From: Moniliella sp. 'wahieum'
Lineage: Eukaryota; Basidiomycota; Moniliellomycetes; Moniliellales; Moniliellaceae
DNA: 64,000 nucleotides
Assembly (NCBI GenBank): GCA_003971905.1
Contig: RSEE01000091.1
Location: forward strand, 214,622-278,621
Reading direction: 5' to 3'
A program made the translations under genes and the position numbers. Of this stretch, positions 32,300 to 44,138 are shown one piece after another (the stretch's first letter is position 1; each line of letters opens with the position of its first letter). The notes below the pieces were generated by a model that searched no databases, was not told the origin of the DNA, and saw only the letters and a list, made by a program, of their open reading frames with translations.

Positions 32300-33834
32300 T
32301 TACCCGCCAATGTGGATCATGGGTCGGTTCTTGTGCCGCGCAATATCGCCGGGCGATCGCATCCCGGCATGCTTGGCATGTTTCCGCCCCACCGCCGCGG
32401 CAATCACCTCCAACAGTTCCTCGTCCGTTGCCCCGCCCTGCCCAGCAGTCGTTGCCTCCCCTGCCCTCTGCCCTGCCTCGCATCTGGTCGCGGAGGGAGA
32501 CCTCCGTGTTCCCAAACAAGCACACCTTCAGGTTGCCGTCGGCTGTGATGCGCAATCGATTGCACGTACCGCAAAAATGGTCGGTCATACTGTATCATCA
32601 GTTCCAGTGCGTCAGTACAGCCGAACGCAACGAATTTCTTACTGAGGACAGGACGTACCTTGTGATGAAACCAAGGCTACCTTGGTACCCAGGGACACGC
32701 CAGTGCTTGCTCGTGTCATTCTTATCGTCTTGGAGGCGTTCCAGTGGCCCATAGATGTTTTGGAGCTGAGCGAGCAATGTCTGATACGGTACCAACTTGG
32801 ACGTTTGCCATTGGTTGCCGTCAAAGGGCATGTACTATGAGCCGGCCAAGTGGTTAGGACCACCAAACCAGAACCAGAAATAGGCCAGGCCACAAAAGAG
32901 GAAGGTGGACGTACCTCAATAAACCGCACGACAACATTATGCTCGCGCGTGTAATCAACAAATGCGCGCAATTCCTCGGGCGAATCGTTGAGGCCCTTGA
33001 GAACGACGACATTGATCTTCACGCTCTGCAAGGGAAGTGACTGGGCCAGTTCAAGCGCGGCTAAAACCTTGTCCAGCGCACCGGCAGGGCGACGCGTCAT
33101 AATCTCAAATTTGAACGGGTCCATCGTGTCGAGAGAAAGGTTGAGGTGGGTAAGTCCAGCGTCAACGAGCGCGGGTAGGCGGCGGCTAAGTGCCACCCCA
33201 TTCGACGTCATTCCGATTGATTCCAGACCATCGGCACGTAAGCCGCCGAGTGCGGCTGAAAGGGGAGCGAGTTAGATGTGGAGAAGAGAGGGAGACAGCG
33301 CGAAGAAGGGGGTAGGAATTTGGGGAGGCAGGGGAGGCATGGACACGCACTGAGAATCTCGGGCAAGTCGCGACGAATAGTAGGCTCGCCCCCTGTGAGG
33401 CGGATTTTGGTCACACCGCTGTGCACAAAAAGGCGGGCAAGGCGACTGAGCTCGTCGGCGGTGAGCAACTGAGCAGAAGGAGTAAGCGGGACGCCGTCGG
33501 CGGGCATGCAGTACATGCAGCGCAAGTTGCATCGCTCGGTCAGGGACAGGCGGAGGTAGGTGTGAGCACGGGCATGCCGGTCAATGAGCGCTGGCGCAAC
33601 CGCGCGGCGGTCGATATCAGCAATGCGTTTGCGAGCGGTGCTAGCGAGGGCTTCGGCGCTGGCAGACGGAGATGTGAGAGCGGAGATGGGGGCAGCGGCA
33701 AGTGAGCCGAGGCCCCGCCGTCTCGGCAAGGACGAAGACAAGGGAGAGGCCGGAGCAGCAGCCTTAGCCCTGGCTATGACCATCGCCATTGGGCCCAGTT
33801 GAGGACGCGTGGCTTGCATCGACGGCAGCACCAT
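32300..33834 (-). CDS. MOCS1A: GTP 3',8-cyclase (MoaA / MOCS1A), radical SAM enzyme
   Basis: MoaA converts GTP to the cyclic precursor used by MoaC. The ATG at 33832-33834 opens a mitochondrial-like leader, then the radical-SAM cluster motif [12 protein letters not shown] (C-x3-C-x2-C), followed by [20 protein letters not shown]. Exon junctions are predicted at 33256-33350 (GTGCGT...CAG), 32835-32914 (GTACGT...TAG) and 32590-32658 (GTACGT...CAG). The second cluster [19 protein letters not shown] (C-x2-C-x13-C) binds GTP near its [4Fe-4S] centre. The chain ends MIHIGG, keeping the C-terminal GG needed for activity. A frame change lies in the linker near 32480. MoaC follows on the same strand. 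Confidence 0.9.
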
Positions 33835-34402
33835 GATGGTGGTGAGAGGGGCCGGGCGCGCGTTGAGATGGAAGCAGGCTAAGAAGGTTTGCTGTGGCGG
33901 AGTTTTTTGTTTTCGGGTTGAGATCCGAGATACCAAAATCAATATCACACCCGCACAATCTCGGGACCATGCGTACGCGTAACAGCGCAACCCGCTCCGG
34001 TGAATCACATGCATCATGCATCACCGTCTGCCAACTGCGGTGATGAATATTCAATGGCCTAAACCTCTCCCCATTCGAGGCCAAGCCCCAGCTGATGGAT
34101 GCTACCAACTTACAGCAGCCACCGCAGAAAGAAGATATGCGTGTCCGCCACGAGGCTCACAGCGCTGATAGCAGCAGAGTCCTTGCGCACGCCTGCGGAT
34201 TTTTATGTGGGAGTGGAACTGTGGTGAAGAAGCAAAAAAGGTAAAATGGAGAAGAGGCTTATAGAAGACAGAATTCATATACTGACGCGCAGTAAATGGG
34301 GGAAAGAGGGGACAAAAGGGAGCCTGCCCGAAGAAAACCCAGAGAAGGGCAGAATACCAAGCAGAATCCACATGCCCGGGTAAAATGTGTTTTATGGTGG
34401 GG
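33835..34402. other. Intergenic region MoaA-PMA1
   Basis: 5' flank of MoaA and 3' flank of the proton ATPase. A-rich stretches occur near 34290-34350. No gene was recognised. Confidence 0.5.
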
Positions 34403-37400
34403 TCATACGATGGCTCCAACCAACGAACAAAGGAGGGGAGAGGAGCCAAAAAGGGGGGAGAGCATAGAAGCGCGATAGGTGAGGAACAGGGGGATCTCCT
34501 CCTCGTCGACCTCGATCCGGGGGCGAAGGAGTAAATGTCAGGGTCGCCTTCCTCGGACTTCTCATGGACGACGGTGAGGCGCTGCAAGTTGGTAAAGAAG
34601 TCTTCCAGGACCTCGTTCTTGGTCAACGGACCGGCGGCCCATACGGTTGATCCAGCCAATCTTGTTCAGCACGTAGTACACCACCGTGACGATGATCGTC
34701 ACACCAATGGAGTACGCCCAAACGCGCACAACAGTAACCACGTCGGTCCAGTTGTGCTTGTTGTGGCGCAAGCGGGGAGTGAATGTACTCGGCAATTGGC
34801 CCGCCGAGCCAACCAAAGAGACAGAAGATCGTAGCCAACGCATCAAACCCAGAATGGCCCCGACCAGCTCCCAGGATGGGATAGTGTTCTCATCCGCCGA
34901 GCCGGAACCAAGACGAGTGACAAAGATGAGCCAGTTCTCAGTGAGCGAGACTTCGAGGAAGAGGATGAGCTGCAGGTTACCAAAGTTTTGCACAATCCCA
35001 CCGTCCGGAAGGAAAAGGGTACCACGAACAATCCACGTGCCGGCCGCAAGCAGGATGCCCAGGATGGTGGAGATGGTCCAGATCTTGGGCAGTTGCCACT
35101 CGACTGGCTCCTTGGCAGCGGGAGCGTTGTCGTAGGCAATGGCGATCGTGGCCAAGTCGGCAAAGAGGGCGATAAAGACAATCAGGTCGGCACGGATCAC
35201 CTCGTCCCGGATGCAGATCGAGAGCAAGAGGTAGATTTCAAGGTGGAGACAGAGCGAGATACGGTACTGGATGTACGCCTTCATACGGTGGAAGATCTGA
35301 CGAGCAACCTTGATCGAGGTAATGATGGTCGACAGACCCTCGTCGAGGAACACCACGTCGGCTGCCGAGCGGGCAGCGTCCGATGCACCTTCGACGGCGA
35401 TACCACAGTCTGCCTTCTTCAGCGACGGGGCGTCGTTCACACCGTCACCCGTCATGGCGACCAGGTGACCACGGTGCTGGAGCATCTCAACGACCTGGTA
35501 CTTGTGCTCGGGGAACACCTCGGCGAACCCGTCAGCAGCCTCAATAAAGTCGTGGATGGCCGAACCAGCCAGACCGCCAGATCCAATCAGACGCTGCGAG
35601 TCGTACACCTTGGTACCAAGCGAAAGCATCTTGCACGTTTCCTTGGCAATGGCTACCGCGTCACCCGTAAGCATCTTGACAGCAATCCCCAGGTTCTGGG
35701 CCTCGGCAATCGTCGCAGCCGTGTCACCACGAGGAGGGTCAAACATGGGCATGAGACCGAGGAGGTGCCACTCGCCATCGTTGATGGCAACACCGAGGGA
35801 ACGGAAACCACGAGAGGCAAAGTCGCCCGAGACCTTGCGGTACTGGGCAGCCTGCTCAGGGTCGGGTTGGCAGAGCTTGAGGATCGCGTTGGGGGCACCC
35901 TTGGCGGCGATAAACTGCTTCCCATCCTTTTCCACCTCAGCTGTGATGCGCTTGGAAACAGGGTCAAAGGGAGTGAAACGGTGGGTAATCCATCCGGACG
36001 CGAGCTCTTCCTGCGCACCGGGGTAGTCCTTAAGGGTGGAGATGGTGACCTTGTCAATGGGGTCGAGCGACTTGATGTTGTGGGACGAAGCGAGGGCAGC
36101 GACAGCCATCATGAAGTTCACGTCCACACCCTCCGAGGTGAAAGGCTCGTGGATAGAGAGCTTGTTGGCAGTTAGGGTACCCGTCTTGTCCGAGCAGAGC
36201 ACGTCGACACCGGCCAACGACTCAATGGCGGTGAGCTTTTGAACGATAGCCTGACGCTTGGCGAGGTAGGCAGCGCCGACAGCCATGGTGGTGGTGGTGA
36301 CGCAGGGCAGACCTACAGGAACACCGATGACAAGGAAGATCAAAGTGTAAGTGAGCAAGTTGTTCTCATGGGCTCAGCAATGCCAGTGTGGCGGAAGAAA
36401 CCCGAGATCCAGAAACCGACAACAAAAGCCATGACCAACACGAGCAACGCAGTGCCGATCGAGTCCTAACCTTTTGGAAGTGACCCTTGGAGGTACCTCC
36501 AAGGACAAGGGCAGCGGTGCGGCCCACAAACGTCTGCTTGGCAATGTCGGTCACCAGGACGTAACCCTTTCCACGCTTGCAGCCAGTGGTGTAGAAGACC
36601 GTGTCACCAATGTGCTTGTCGACGGCCAGCGACTCACCCGTAATTGCCGACTGGTCACAGGCAATAATGGCCGGGCCTTTGTCCACGCCCTCGTCATCAT
36701 CCTCGTCATGAGCAGTAGCACGTGCCTTCTCAAGAATCGCAGCGGCCGCCGAACCATCCTTGTCATCATAGTCGGCCAAGAGACGGCCGTCGCAGGGAAC
36801 CGTCTGACCGTCCTGAACCACGACAATGTCACCGGGCACAACCTCCCGAGCCTCAATCTCAATCTCTTGACCGTTGCGAATTACAAAAGCGCGGAGAGCA
36901 ATGCCAGCCTTGAGCTGGGCAACAATGTCGCCAGCCTGTTTCTCCTGGTACCAACCGACAAACGCATTGAGAGCCAAGATACCGCAGATAACACCCAGGT
37001 CGATCCAGTCACGAAGACCACCAGCCAGCGCAACCGCCAACTCCATCACGTACAGAATGGGACCCTTGAAGAACCCAAGGAACTTGAGAAAGAGGTTCTC
37101 GGATGGAGCCTCCAGCTCATTGTAACCAAACTGGGCACGCCGAGTGTGGACATCCGACTCGGACAGACCCTGCTGCATCGACGTTTCCAGCCTATGAGAT
37201 GCGTAAAAGCGGGTTGTCAGTAACACGATACCGAAAGAAGTGGGGATGGGGTGGGTAAAGGCAAAAGGGGGCAGGGAACACGTACCAGCTGGCGGGGACC
37301 TTGGCAGCAACGGTCTCCTCCTCCCCGTCTTTGTTGACGCGGATCTCACGGACCTTCCAAGGACGAGGAGCTCGCGTTTGCGGACGATGGTAACACCGTC

Positions 37401-37520
37401 GATTTCAGCATCGTCGGCAGAAACAGACTTTTGGGCGCGAATAAAGTCGATGAGGGCGGCATATTCGTCGTTGACGTGGGCGCCGTAAGCGCCCTTGGCG
37501 TAGCCTGCGTCGTCGGACAT
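34403..37520 (-). CDS. PMA1: Plasma membrane H+-ATPase Pma1 (P3A-type)
   Basis: Exports protons and energises the plasma membrane. The ATG at 37518-37520 gives MSDDAGYAKGAYGAHVNDEY. An intron at 37192-37285 (GTACGT...TAG) precedes LETSMQQGLSESDVHTRRAQ. Then come helices 1-2 (GPILYVMELAVALAGGLRDW), the actuator (IIACDQSAITGESLAVDK), the phosphorylation motif CSDKTGTLTANKL, the nucleotide domain KGAPNAILKL, MLTGDAVAIAKET, the hinge VAMTGDGVNDAPSLKKADCG, and six C-terminal helices. The regulatory tail contains DFFTNLQRLTVVHEKSEEGD and probably ends after DEEEIPLF; the stop near 34403 is tentative. Frame changes fall near 36475, 36365, 34855 and 34630. An acidic insert (AHDEDDDEGVDK) sits in the actuator domain. 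Confidence 0.93.
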
Positions 37521-37638
37521 AGCGAAAGGGGGGAGGCCCGGCGGTCGGGTGGCTGGTGGAGGGAGGGGACGGAGGGGGGAAACGACAGGGAGCAGAAGGG
37601 AGGGGTATGTGGCGGAAGCGCGGGTGTGGGCGCAAGGG

Positions 37639-37647
37639 TTATATATA
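37639..37647 (-). promoter_or_regulatory. TATA box of PMA1
   Basis: TATATATAA on the minus strand, about 119 nt upstream of the ATG at 37520. Confidence 0.6.
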
Positions 37648-40600
37648 CAACCTAACGCCGAGGAGAACCACTATTAGCTCCGAAGAGCGCACAGAGGAAG
37701 AAGAGAGCCGCGCACAGGCCCCATGAGTGCCCCCACGCTCTGCCGGCGGACATTGCCTGGCGGGAGACACGGCGCCAGTATTGCGGTCGCAGCCGAAACG
37801 CTGCTGTGGAGAAGCGAGGGGTGCAGGGCCAGGGCGCTGCCGTGCGAGCAGGCCGGAGGAGGCGCCGCCGGCCAGCAGCTCAAGCGGGAGGGGGTTCAGC
37901 TCGTGCAGCCGGCGCAGGCCGCTGAGCACGGGGGCTGTATCCGCCACCGAAGACCCTGCCGCACCGGGCAGCCGGTCTCAGATCGCAGCACAGGCGCAGA
38001 CGGGGAGCAGCAGATAGGACTGCTCGTGTGCCTGCGCTTTGCATCGTCCCAGCCAGAAGGAAGGGAGTCGCTAGTTGCTAGTTGCCCCTGTCGCTGTCAG
38101 CCGCAGGACCAGTGGCTGCTCTCCTCGGTGCTGCTATAGCGGCCGCCACCACACGCCGGGTACCGGTTGGGCCTTAGACCCTAGGCCTTAGGCCAGCTAC
38201 TAGTTACTACGTATCAGTTAGGCGTCTCTGCACGAGCCAGCTCGCGCTCGCGGATCGCCCTCCCCACATACACAGACGCCGTGCAGGTCGCCTGTCAATG
38301 CTGTTCACAGCACCACAGCGCACCTCAGGATATTCCTGCTGCCCCATTGCTCCCTTGGCCCCTTTAGGGTTGCCCTTGGCCGGGCTGCTTCGGCTGGATC
38401 TGGACTGCTCCTGTCCCTTTGCCTTTGCCGGCCGGATGCATTCCCACGCCGGCCTCCCCCGACGCGCGCGTCGCTCACAAACGAGTGCTGACACGCCCTC
38501 GACCCTCCTGTCGCTGGAAGAGCCTTGGTCCGATGGCACGACTGCCTTCCTCCGTACTTCGTTCGCATAGATACGCCCCCGCCGATTGGTGCTTTCAGAG
38601 GAGACACCGTAAAACGTAGCCGTTGTGTGGAAACCACTGCAACGAAGGGCCAATAAGTATGCCTAATGCTACGCGCGTTAACGTTACGTGCTTGAGGGTC
38701 CTAGGCCCTGAGAACATCTGATGAGGGAAGGGAGGTACGTCCTTGGGCGTCTCTCCCACGGCCTGCTCACCAACGGCGAGTGGAAAAGATTTTGATATGC
38801 GCGAGAGCGAGCAATCTAGTGCGCCAAGTCTGATGTCATATGCTACAGTCTTCGTAACGCAAGCCAAACAGCCTCAAACAAAACGATACAGGATCCACAT
38901 TGAATATGGGGTGTAAGCGCGTGCGAGGCCGCAACGAACCCGCTATCTAGTACCTATCCCGGTATTTGGGCCTGCGGTCCCGGTATAGGGGAAGATAATG
39001 TGTGCATTAGGTACTAAATGTGGGTACAGGGCAAAGGCCGCACATATCATCGCAAAGCAAAATGCAACCCACATTTTCCCACATCCCCTCTTCCTGCAAA
39101 ACATATACTGTTGGCGTCGTTTTGGATCGCGGCCCGACTTTGATATTCGTAACGGGGTAAGTGAGTTAAACCGGTTAAACTGTTAAACGTTAGTAAGGTG
39201 GGTGGGGTGCAGCCACAACACTATTGTCTTTCCAGTCTGTACGCCCTCCTCGACGGATCGGCGTGCGGCATTGGGTCTTACCGCGGCGGGAGCCGTGGGT
39301 AGCTGGTGTAATGCTGTGGCCGGGGCGTCAAAAAGAGTCGGAGTGGCAGTTTCCTTCCCATGGGAGTGTCTCGTGTGTGGGGCGGCTGCGGCCTGTTGGG
39401 CTCTCCCAGCGCCTGCTGGGACTAGACCCACATGTGGTCACCGGTCACGCGTAGTCACCAGGTTTGCTGGGACCTGATTTCTTGTTAGGCCATGTTAGGC
39501 CCATATTAGGGCTCGAGACTTGAGATCTGTGAGAGATCCAAGATCTGCCAACCGTGCAATATGACATGTTGACACGCATGCGACAGCGCGTGCTGCGCCC
39601 CTCTCTCGGCTATAACATGTAACAAGATATAGGGCATGGACTAGCGGTCCATGTACGAGATCATCATGCCCAGGTACGTGTGTGTAGGTACGCTAATTAT
39701 AAGAAAGAAGCTTATATAGCTTTAGCTTTTTAGAGAGTGTTGCGTCGGCGCCAGCACCGCGCGTCTTCGGGGCCAACATGGTGTGGTGTGCACGACATAT
39801 GGGGACTACAGACTCGGCCCACAACAGAAGACGTATATACATACAATCCTTTTCTTTGTCTACGGGTAGCCACTCTGCCCTAGCTGAGGCTGATAGACAG
39901 AGCCTGACCAGCGTATTAGTATAAGCATCAGATCAGATCGAGCGGCTCGTAGCCAGCGGCACAAGCGCCTCTCGGTGGCTTTTGTCGATACATCCGAGAG
40001 ATACTATCATGTACTCAAGAACCACGGGACGAGGGAACAGCTGGCAACAGATGGCGTCTGCCACTTGGTACTAGATAAATTGACTTTGTGTCGTCACCAT
40101 GTCCCAGATGTTTTCAGGCATTGGAAGCCATTAGTGCTAGGCGTTTAGATAGAGGCTGAGGCTGAGGCCGGAGGTCCGGTCTAAGACTTGAGAAGTGGAA
40201 AGCGCACCGATGATCATATTGACCCCGGATTCAGGGTGGCATCATTATGTGGAAAGAAGGGGCAGCCACCCAACCCACACTCTATAGCGGTGCGCGGGGC
40301 CGCACTGCAGCGTCTAACTCCACCATATAAATAAGGAAGCATCAAACCACAAACACTCTTGTCACGCGTCACGGGCGACGGCGGATGGCCGGGCCCGGCC
40401 GACTCCGGCCGAGCCCATCTTCTCCCCTTGTCTCCCTTACCTGGGTTAGGTCCACTTCACGACGGAACAGTGAACTGTGGCTGGTATGAACTCCGAACGT
40501 TGAGCAAACCTATGCGCTCCGTTGTGTTTTAAACGGAGTATGCTCCCTTTGATCTAGGCACTGTGACCAGGACAAGTCCCTTTAGTGCGGTTGTGAGTCG

Positions 40601-41604
40601 ATGATCGAGACGACCCGTACGTGGGCTTCAGAGTCCCTAATTTGATCCTACCTCACAACTATTTGGTGACTTTTTTGGTCTTGGACGCAAGTGAGCTCTA
40701 AGTGGAGCACGTTGAGCCTTCGGATCAAGACGTCAGTCTCCTGGTCCGAGCGTCTCTCGTTTTCATTGTGAGATTCTCCCCCATGCCTCGTGCCTTTTGC
40801 GTTTCTAGCCGAGGGGGGAGAACCTGCCCTTTGCCATGGGCTTGGGCATTTGCTCCGACAGTGACCGGTCAGGGTGACCGGTGGCTGGCTTCGCCGATTG
40901 TGGAGCTTCGAACCTCACATGTCACATAGCTCCGAGACTCCGCGGGCTCCGAAGACTGGTGATGCACGCGTAGCCACATAATCCCGCGGCTTAGTGGCCT
41001 TCTCCCGTCCTGCTTCTTACCACCAACACATATCTCTCTGGTGCAATCGATCGGCTACGCTACTGTCCTATCCGCTTTAGCATCCATTGCGGCTTTCATA
41101 TAGCGGCGTGGGTCCGGACGTCGGTACACATTTCGGGTTTTGCCTATTCCCGTTTTCCGGGCTGAGCGTGGGAGCATTTCCCTAAGTTGATCTGTGCTCT
41201 TTTCACCGACTCCGACACCCCAATTGAGAGGTCTGACCTCTTCGTCTCTGCTAAAGGATCTGCCATCAGCAGGGATCAAGCTCGATCAACCGTGAGTGGC
41301 TTGCCCTCCTCCAAGGGAAGACTTCTTTAAAGGGTACAACAACATGAGGGAAGAAACAGCGAACTGACCGCGAGCAAGTGATAGGCACGCGAGATACGTG
41401 AGATCCGTTAAAACAAGGGGCAATAAGAGAGGATAGAGAAGATACGCTGCGACGAGAAACGAGAGGCTAGTGCGAATCACATAACAGAGGGCAGGTAAAA
41501 TGGTATTGCAGTGGCCATAGCACGCGGCCTAATGCGAGGATCATCCGAAGCAAACAAAACATACACAACCACTACAGTCACGGGAAAGCGTGGTCCAACG
41601 GGAC
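37648..41604. other. Gene-poor region of about 4 kb
   Basis: No reading frame on either strand carries a recognisable domain. GC content drops and short open frames have no codon pattern like the neighbours. Short palindromes occur, for example GGCCTTAGG/CCTAGGCC near 38170-38195 and GGACTAGCGGTCC near 39636. No tRNA, rRNA, transposase or reverse transcriptase signature was found. It could hold a promoter, a non-coding RNA or a decayed element. Confidence 0.45.
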
Positions 41605-43585
41605 TCAATGGTTCAATCCTCCCTGCTGTTCAATTCGTTCCGGGAGGCGGGCGCGGAGGGTGGGCGGTTCCTGCAAAGTGTTGTTCGGCCGCTGGACATG
41701 CGCAAGGGCCGCAGCAAGGGGATGGTGTTCGTGCTTGGGGAACGAAGGGGAGGCACCGGTGGCTTCCCAAGCCGGTGGCGGGGTTTGGACCAAGTAGCCT
41801 TTCGTCTCGCCCTCCCCGCGAACTTTTTCGACCCGCAGCTCAAATTGCAAGGCGCCCGCCGGGTCCAGTCGTACGTCGCACCAATTCCGCGCTCCGATAA
41901 TGTACTTGTCATTCTGTTTCTGGCCATCCAGACCTTCCTCAAACAAGCCCAGCATCGTCTCCTTGGTTCCAATGTAGAAGAGCGAGCGGTGTTTTTTGGA
42001 GGCAAGTTTGTTGAGGATGGTGATGAGCGCCGCGGGCGGAGGGGTATTGACAATGGCCGAGGTGATCATGGCGAGCATGTGTTTCGGGTCCTTGGGCGCA
42101 TCCTGGTGCGTGTAGCCATAAAACAAGCCTGCTCCCCCAGCGTGCACGTCGCCCGAGACAAAGGAGATGCGCAACGCACGGGCAGTAGCGAGGTGCTGCA
42201 AGTGCTCGACGAGCCAGTTGCGTTCGCGCTTGTGCGGAGCGGCACACCAATGGTCCCCCAGGTCGTCGAGAAGCTCGGGACGTTCGTCAAACGAGTTGGT
42301 AAACCCACTGCTGAATGTCTTGGCCAACATTACCACTGGGTTGTGTGAGTTGGACAGCATCTTCTCGACAAACACCATGCGTGGGTACGCCAGCGGTACA
42401 CCCAGGAGTATCACAAGATGGGTGACCGAGCTAGGGAGGTTGTACAAGTTATACAGGACCTTGTGGTACGTTGCCTCGCTGACCACCGTGTTGACCGTCC
42501 GTTCAGCGCGACAGTCGAGAGAGAGGAGATACTGCTGGGGTCCCATGTAGGTGAGGAAGGAGTGACCGCGAGCACCCTTGATGAAGGAGGCGTCCACCGC
42601 ACCAAAGATGATCGACTTGTTGGGGTGAGTTGCCTCGTCGGTGCCATCAACCTCGTCGACGAGGAACTGCTGGAAGAGCAGGTACCACCAGTAGCCGCGG
42701 GTACCAATGTGGTTAAAGATGGGGGTGGTGGACCATTCGGTTTCGTAGGTGCCAAAGCCATCGATCAAGTCATGATCGTCGGTCATGTTGACCATGGGGA
42801 TCTGGGCAATGGCACGGCTAAATGCACCCGTGGAGAACCACTCGGTATACCATTGGATCCAAAACCGGTCTAGGCCGATGCGGATTTCCTCGGTCAGAGG
42901 CATGGCACCCCGCTCGTGGGCATTTTTGCTGTTGTGCCAGGCTTGAAGCTCAGGCTCGCGGACCATGCGGTCACAGTAGACTGCATCGACGGGTTAAGGT
43001 GGGCCGGGGGAGGAAGGAAGGTGGATAGGACGTACTCTGATCGCCGCCTCCATTAAGCACGTGGAAAGGGTTGCGCTCGTGCTCGCGCAGCAGGTCGTCC
43101 CACACTGGGTTGGGGCCATTGAAGTCGTCCGGATTGGCGGAGAGGGAGAAACCGTTGCAGGAGTAGGCAGCCCAGTGGAAGTTTTGCTGGGCACCGGGGA
43201 CAGCAAAGGTGTAGGGACGGGTGGGGTCGACCGAGTCGGGCCGCTGCTGGGGCTTGGGGGCAACGCGGCCCGGGGAGATCTGGTAGGAGCAAAAGGTAGG
43301 GGGGGGGCCATGGGGATCTCGAGCAGGAAGCGCCAGAAGGTCACGTCGCCAGCGGGCCCTGTGTAGTGATAGAGGGGGTGGGATGGGCGACAGCGGTGTG
43401 GCCCTGGGCGGGGTCGAGGGGCGCGTTGGGCTGGGGGCCACGGTCCAGACGAGCTCGGGGGCGAGGCCGGGGGTGGAGTGGGCATTGTCGACAGAGAGGA
43501 GGACAAAGATGCGGTAGGTGTTGCTGATGACAGTGTCGTACTTGAGCATGGGCCCAGCGGGCACCTGCAGTGTGGGTGCGGCCAT
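41605..43585 (-). CDS. PhoD-like phosphatase/phosphodiesterase family protein
   Basis: Belongs to the fungal PhoD-like metallophosphatase group. The ATG at 43583-43585 starts MAAPTLQVPAGPMLKYDTVI; the intron at 42981-43035 (GTACGT...CAG) joins LNGGGDQ to IYCDRMVREPELQAWH. The metal-binding block NMTDDHDLIDGFGTYE is near 42780 and SFVSGDVHAGGAGLFYGY near 42120, both diagnostic. Between them are GTRGYWWYLLFQQFLVDEVD and HSFLTYMGPQQYLLSLDCRA. The C-terminal half has a conserved RNWCDVRLDPAGALQFELRV before a basic tail. The N-terminal beta-rich half has at least two frame changes (near 43340 and 43450). Substrate unknown; members are often membrane-associated. Confidence 0.85.
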
Positions 43586-44138
43586 GGCGTCGGGGGCGGT
43601 GGCGCAGTGGGGCGGTGGAGATGCGCGATGGCTATTGAAACGAACAGGTGCGGCAGGCAGGCGGGTGCTCGTTTTCTGTTCGAGACGCCAAGCACGGCAG
43701 GCCGACAGGCGCTGGCAGTCGGCGGCTGTCAGTAGATTGTCAGCATGCGGCCGCTGCTGCACGGCGCGCGTCTCCCAGCATGCAGCACTCTGAGCCTCAG
43801 CGCCCTCAGCGCTGCTTTTCAGAGCTGCCGTGCCGATGCAGGCCGATGCATGCTGCTACTCCGCGGGTGCCCCGAGTACCGGTCGGCGTCACGAGCGTAA
43901 CCCTACTGCTATCGGTCGTACGCTCAATCCTACGATCCCTGCGCTGCACCTTTTGCCCCACCGACAGAGTCCGTCCTTCATTCCGCCCCTCCCTCTCTTC
44001 CGCTCTCCACCAGCTCTCAATTCTCAATCCGACGAGCAAACCACACCCAGCCGCTCAATTTTAATTACTTCTTGCCTGAGCTTCCGCGTTCGAGCCCCGT
44101 CTTCTTGCGCCCATGTCCCCCCCCCCCCTCCTGCCAGC
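43586..44138. other. Divergent promoter region, PhoD-like and phosphopantetheinyl transferase
   Basis: 553 bp between divergent starts. A run of 12 C at 44117-44128 lies just before the + strand ATG. No TATA element stands out. Confidence 0.5.

Noticed and set aside
38207-38653. Overlapping 90-150 codon frames on both strands
   Set aside because: Mutual shadows with no conserved motifs, next to GC-rich palindromes.
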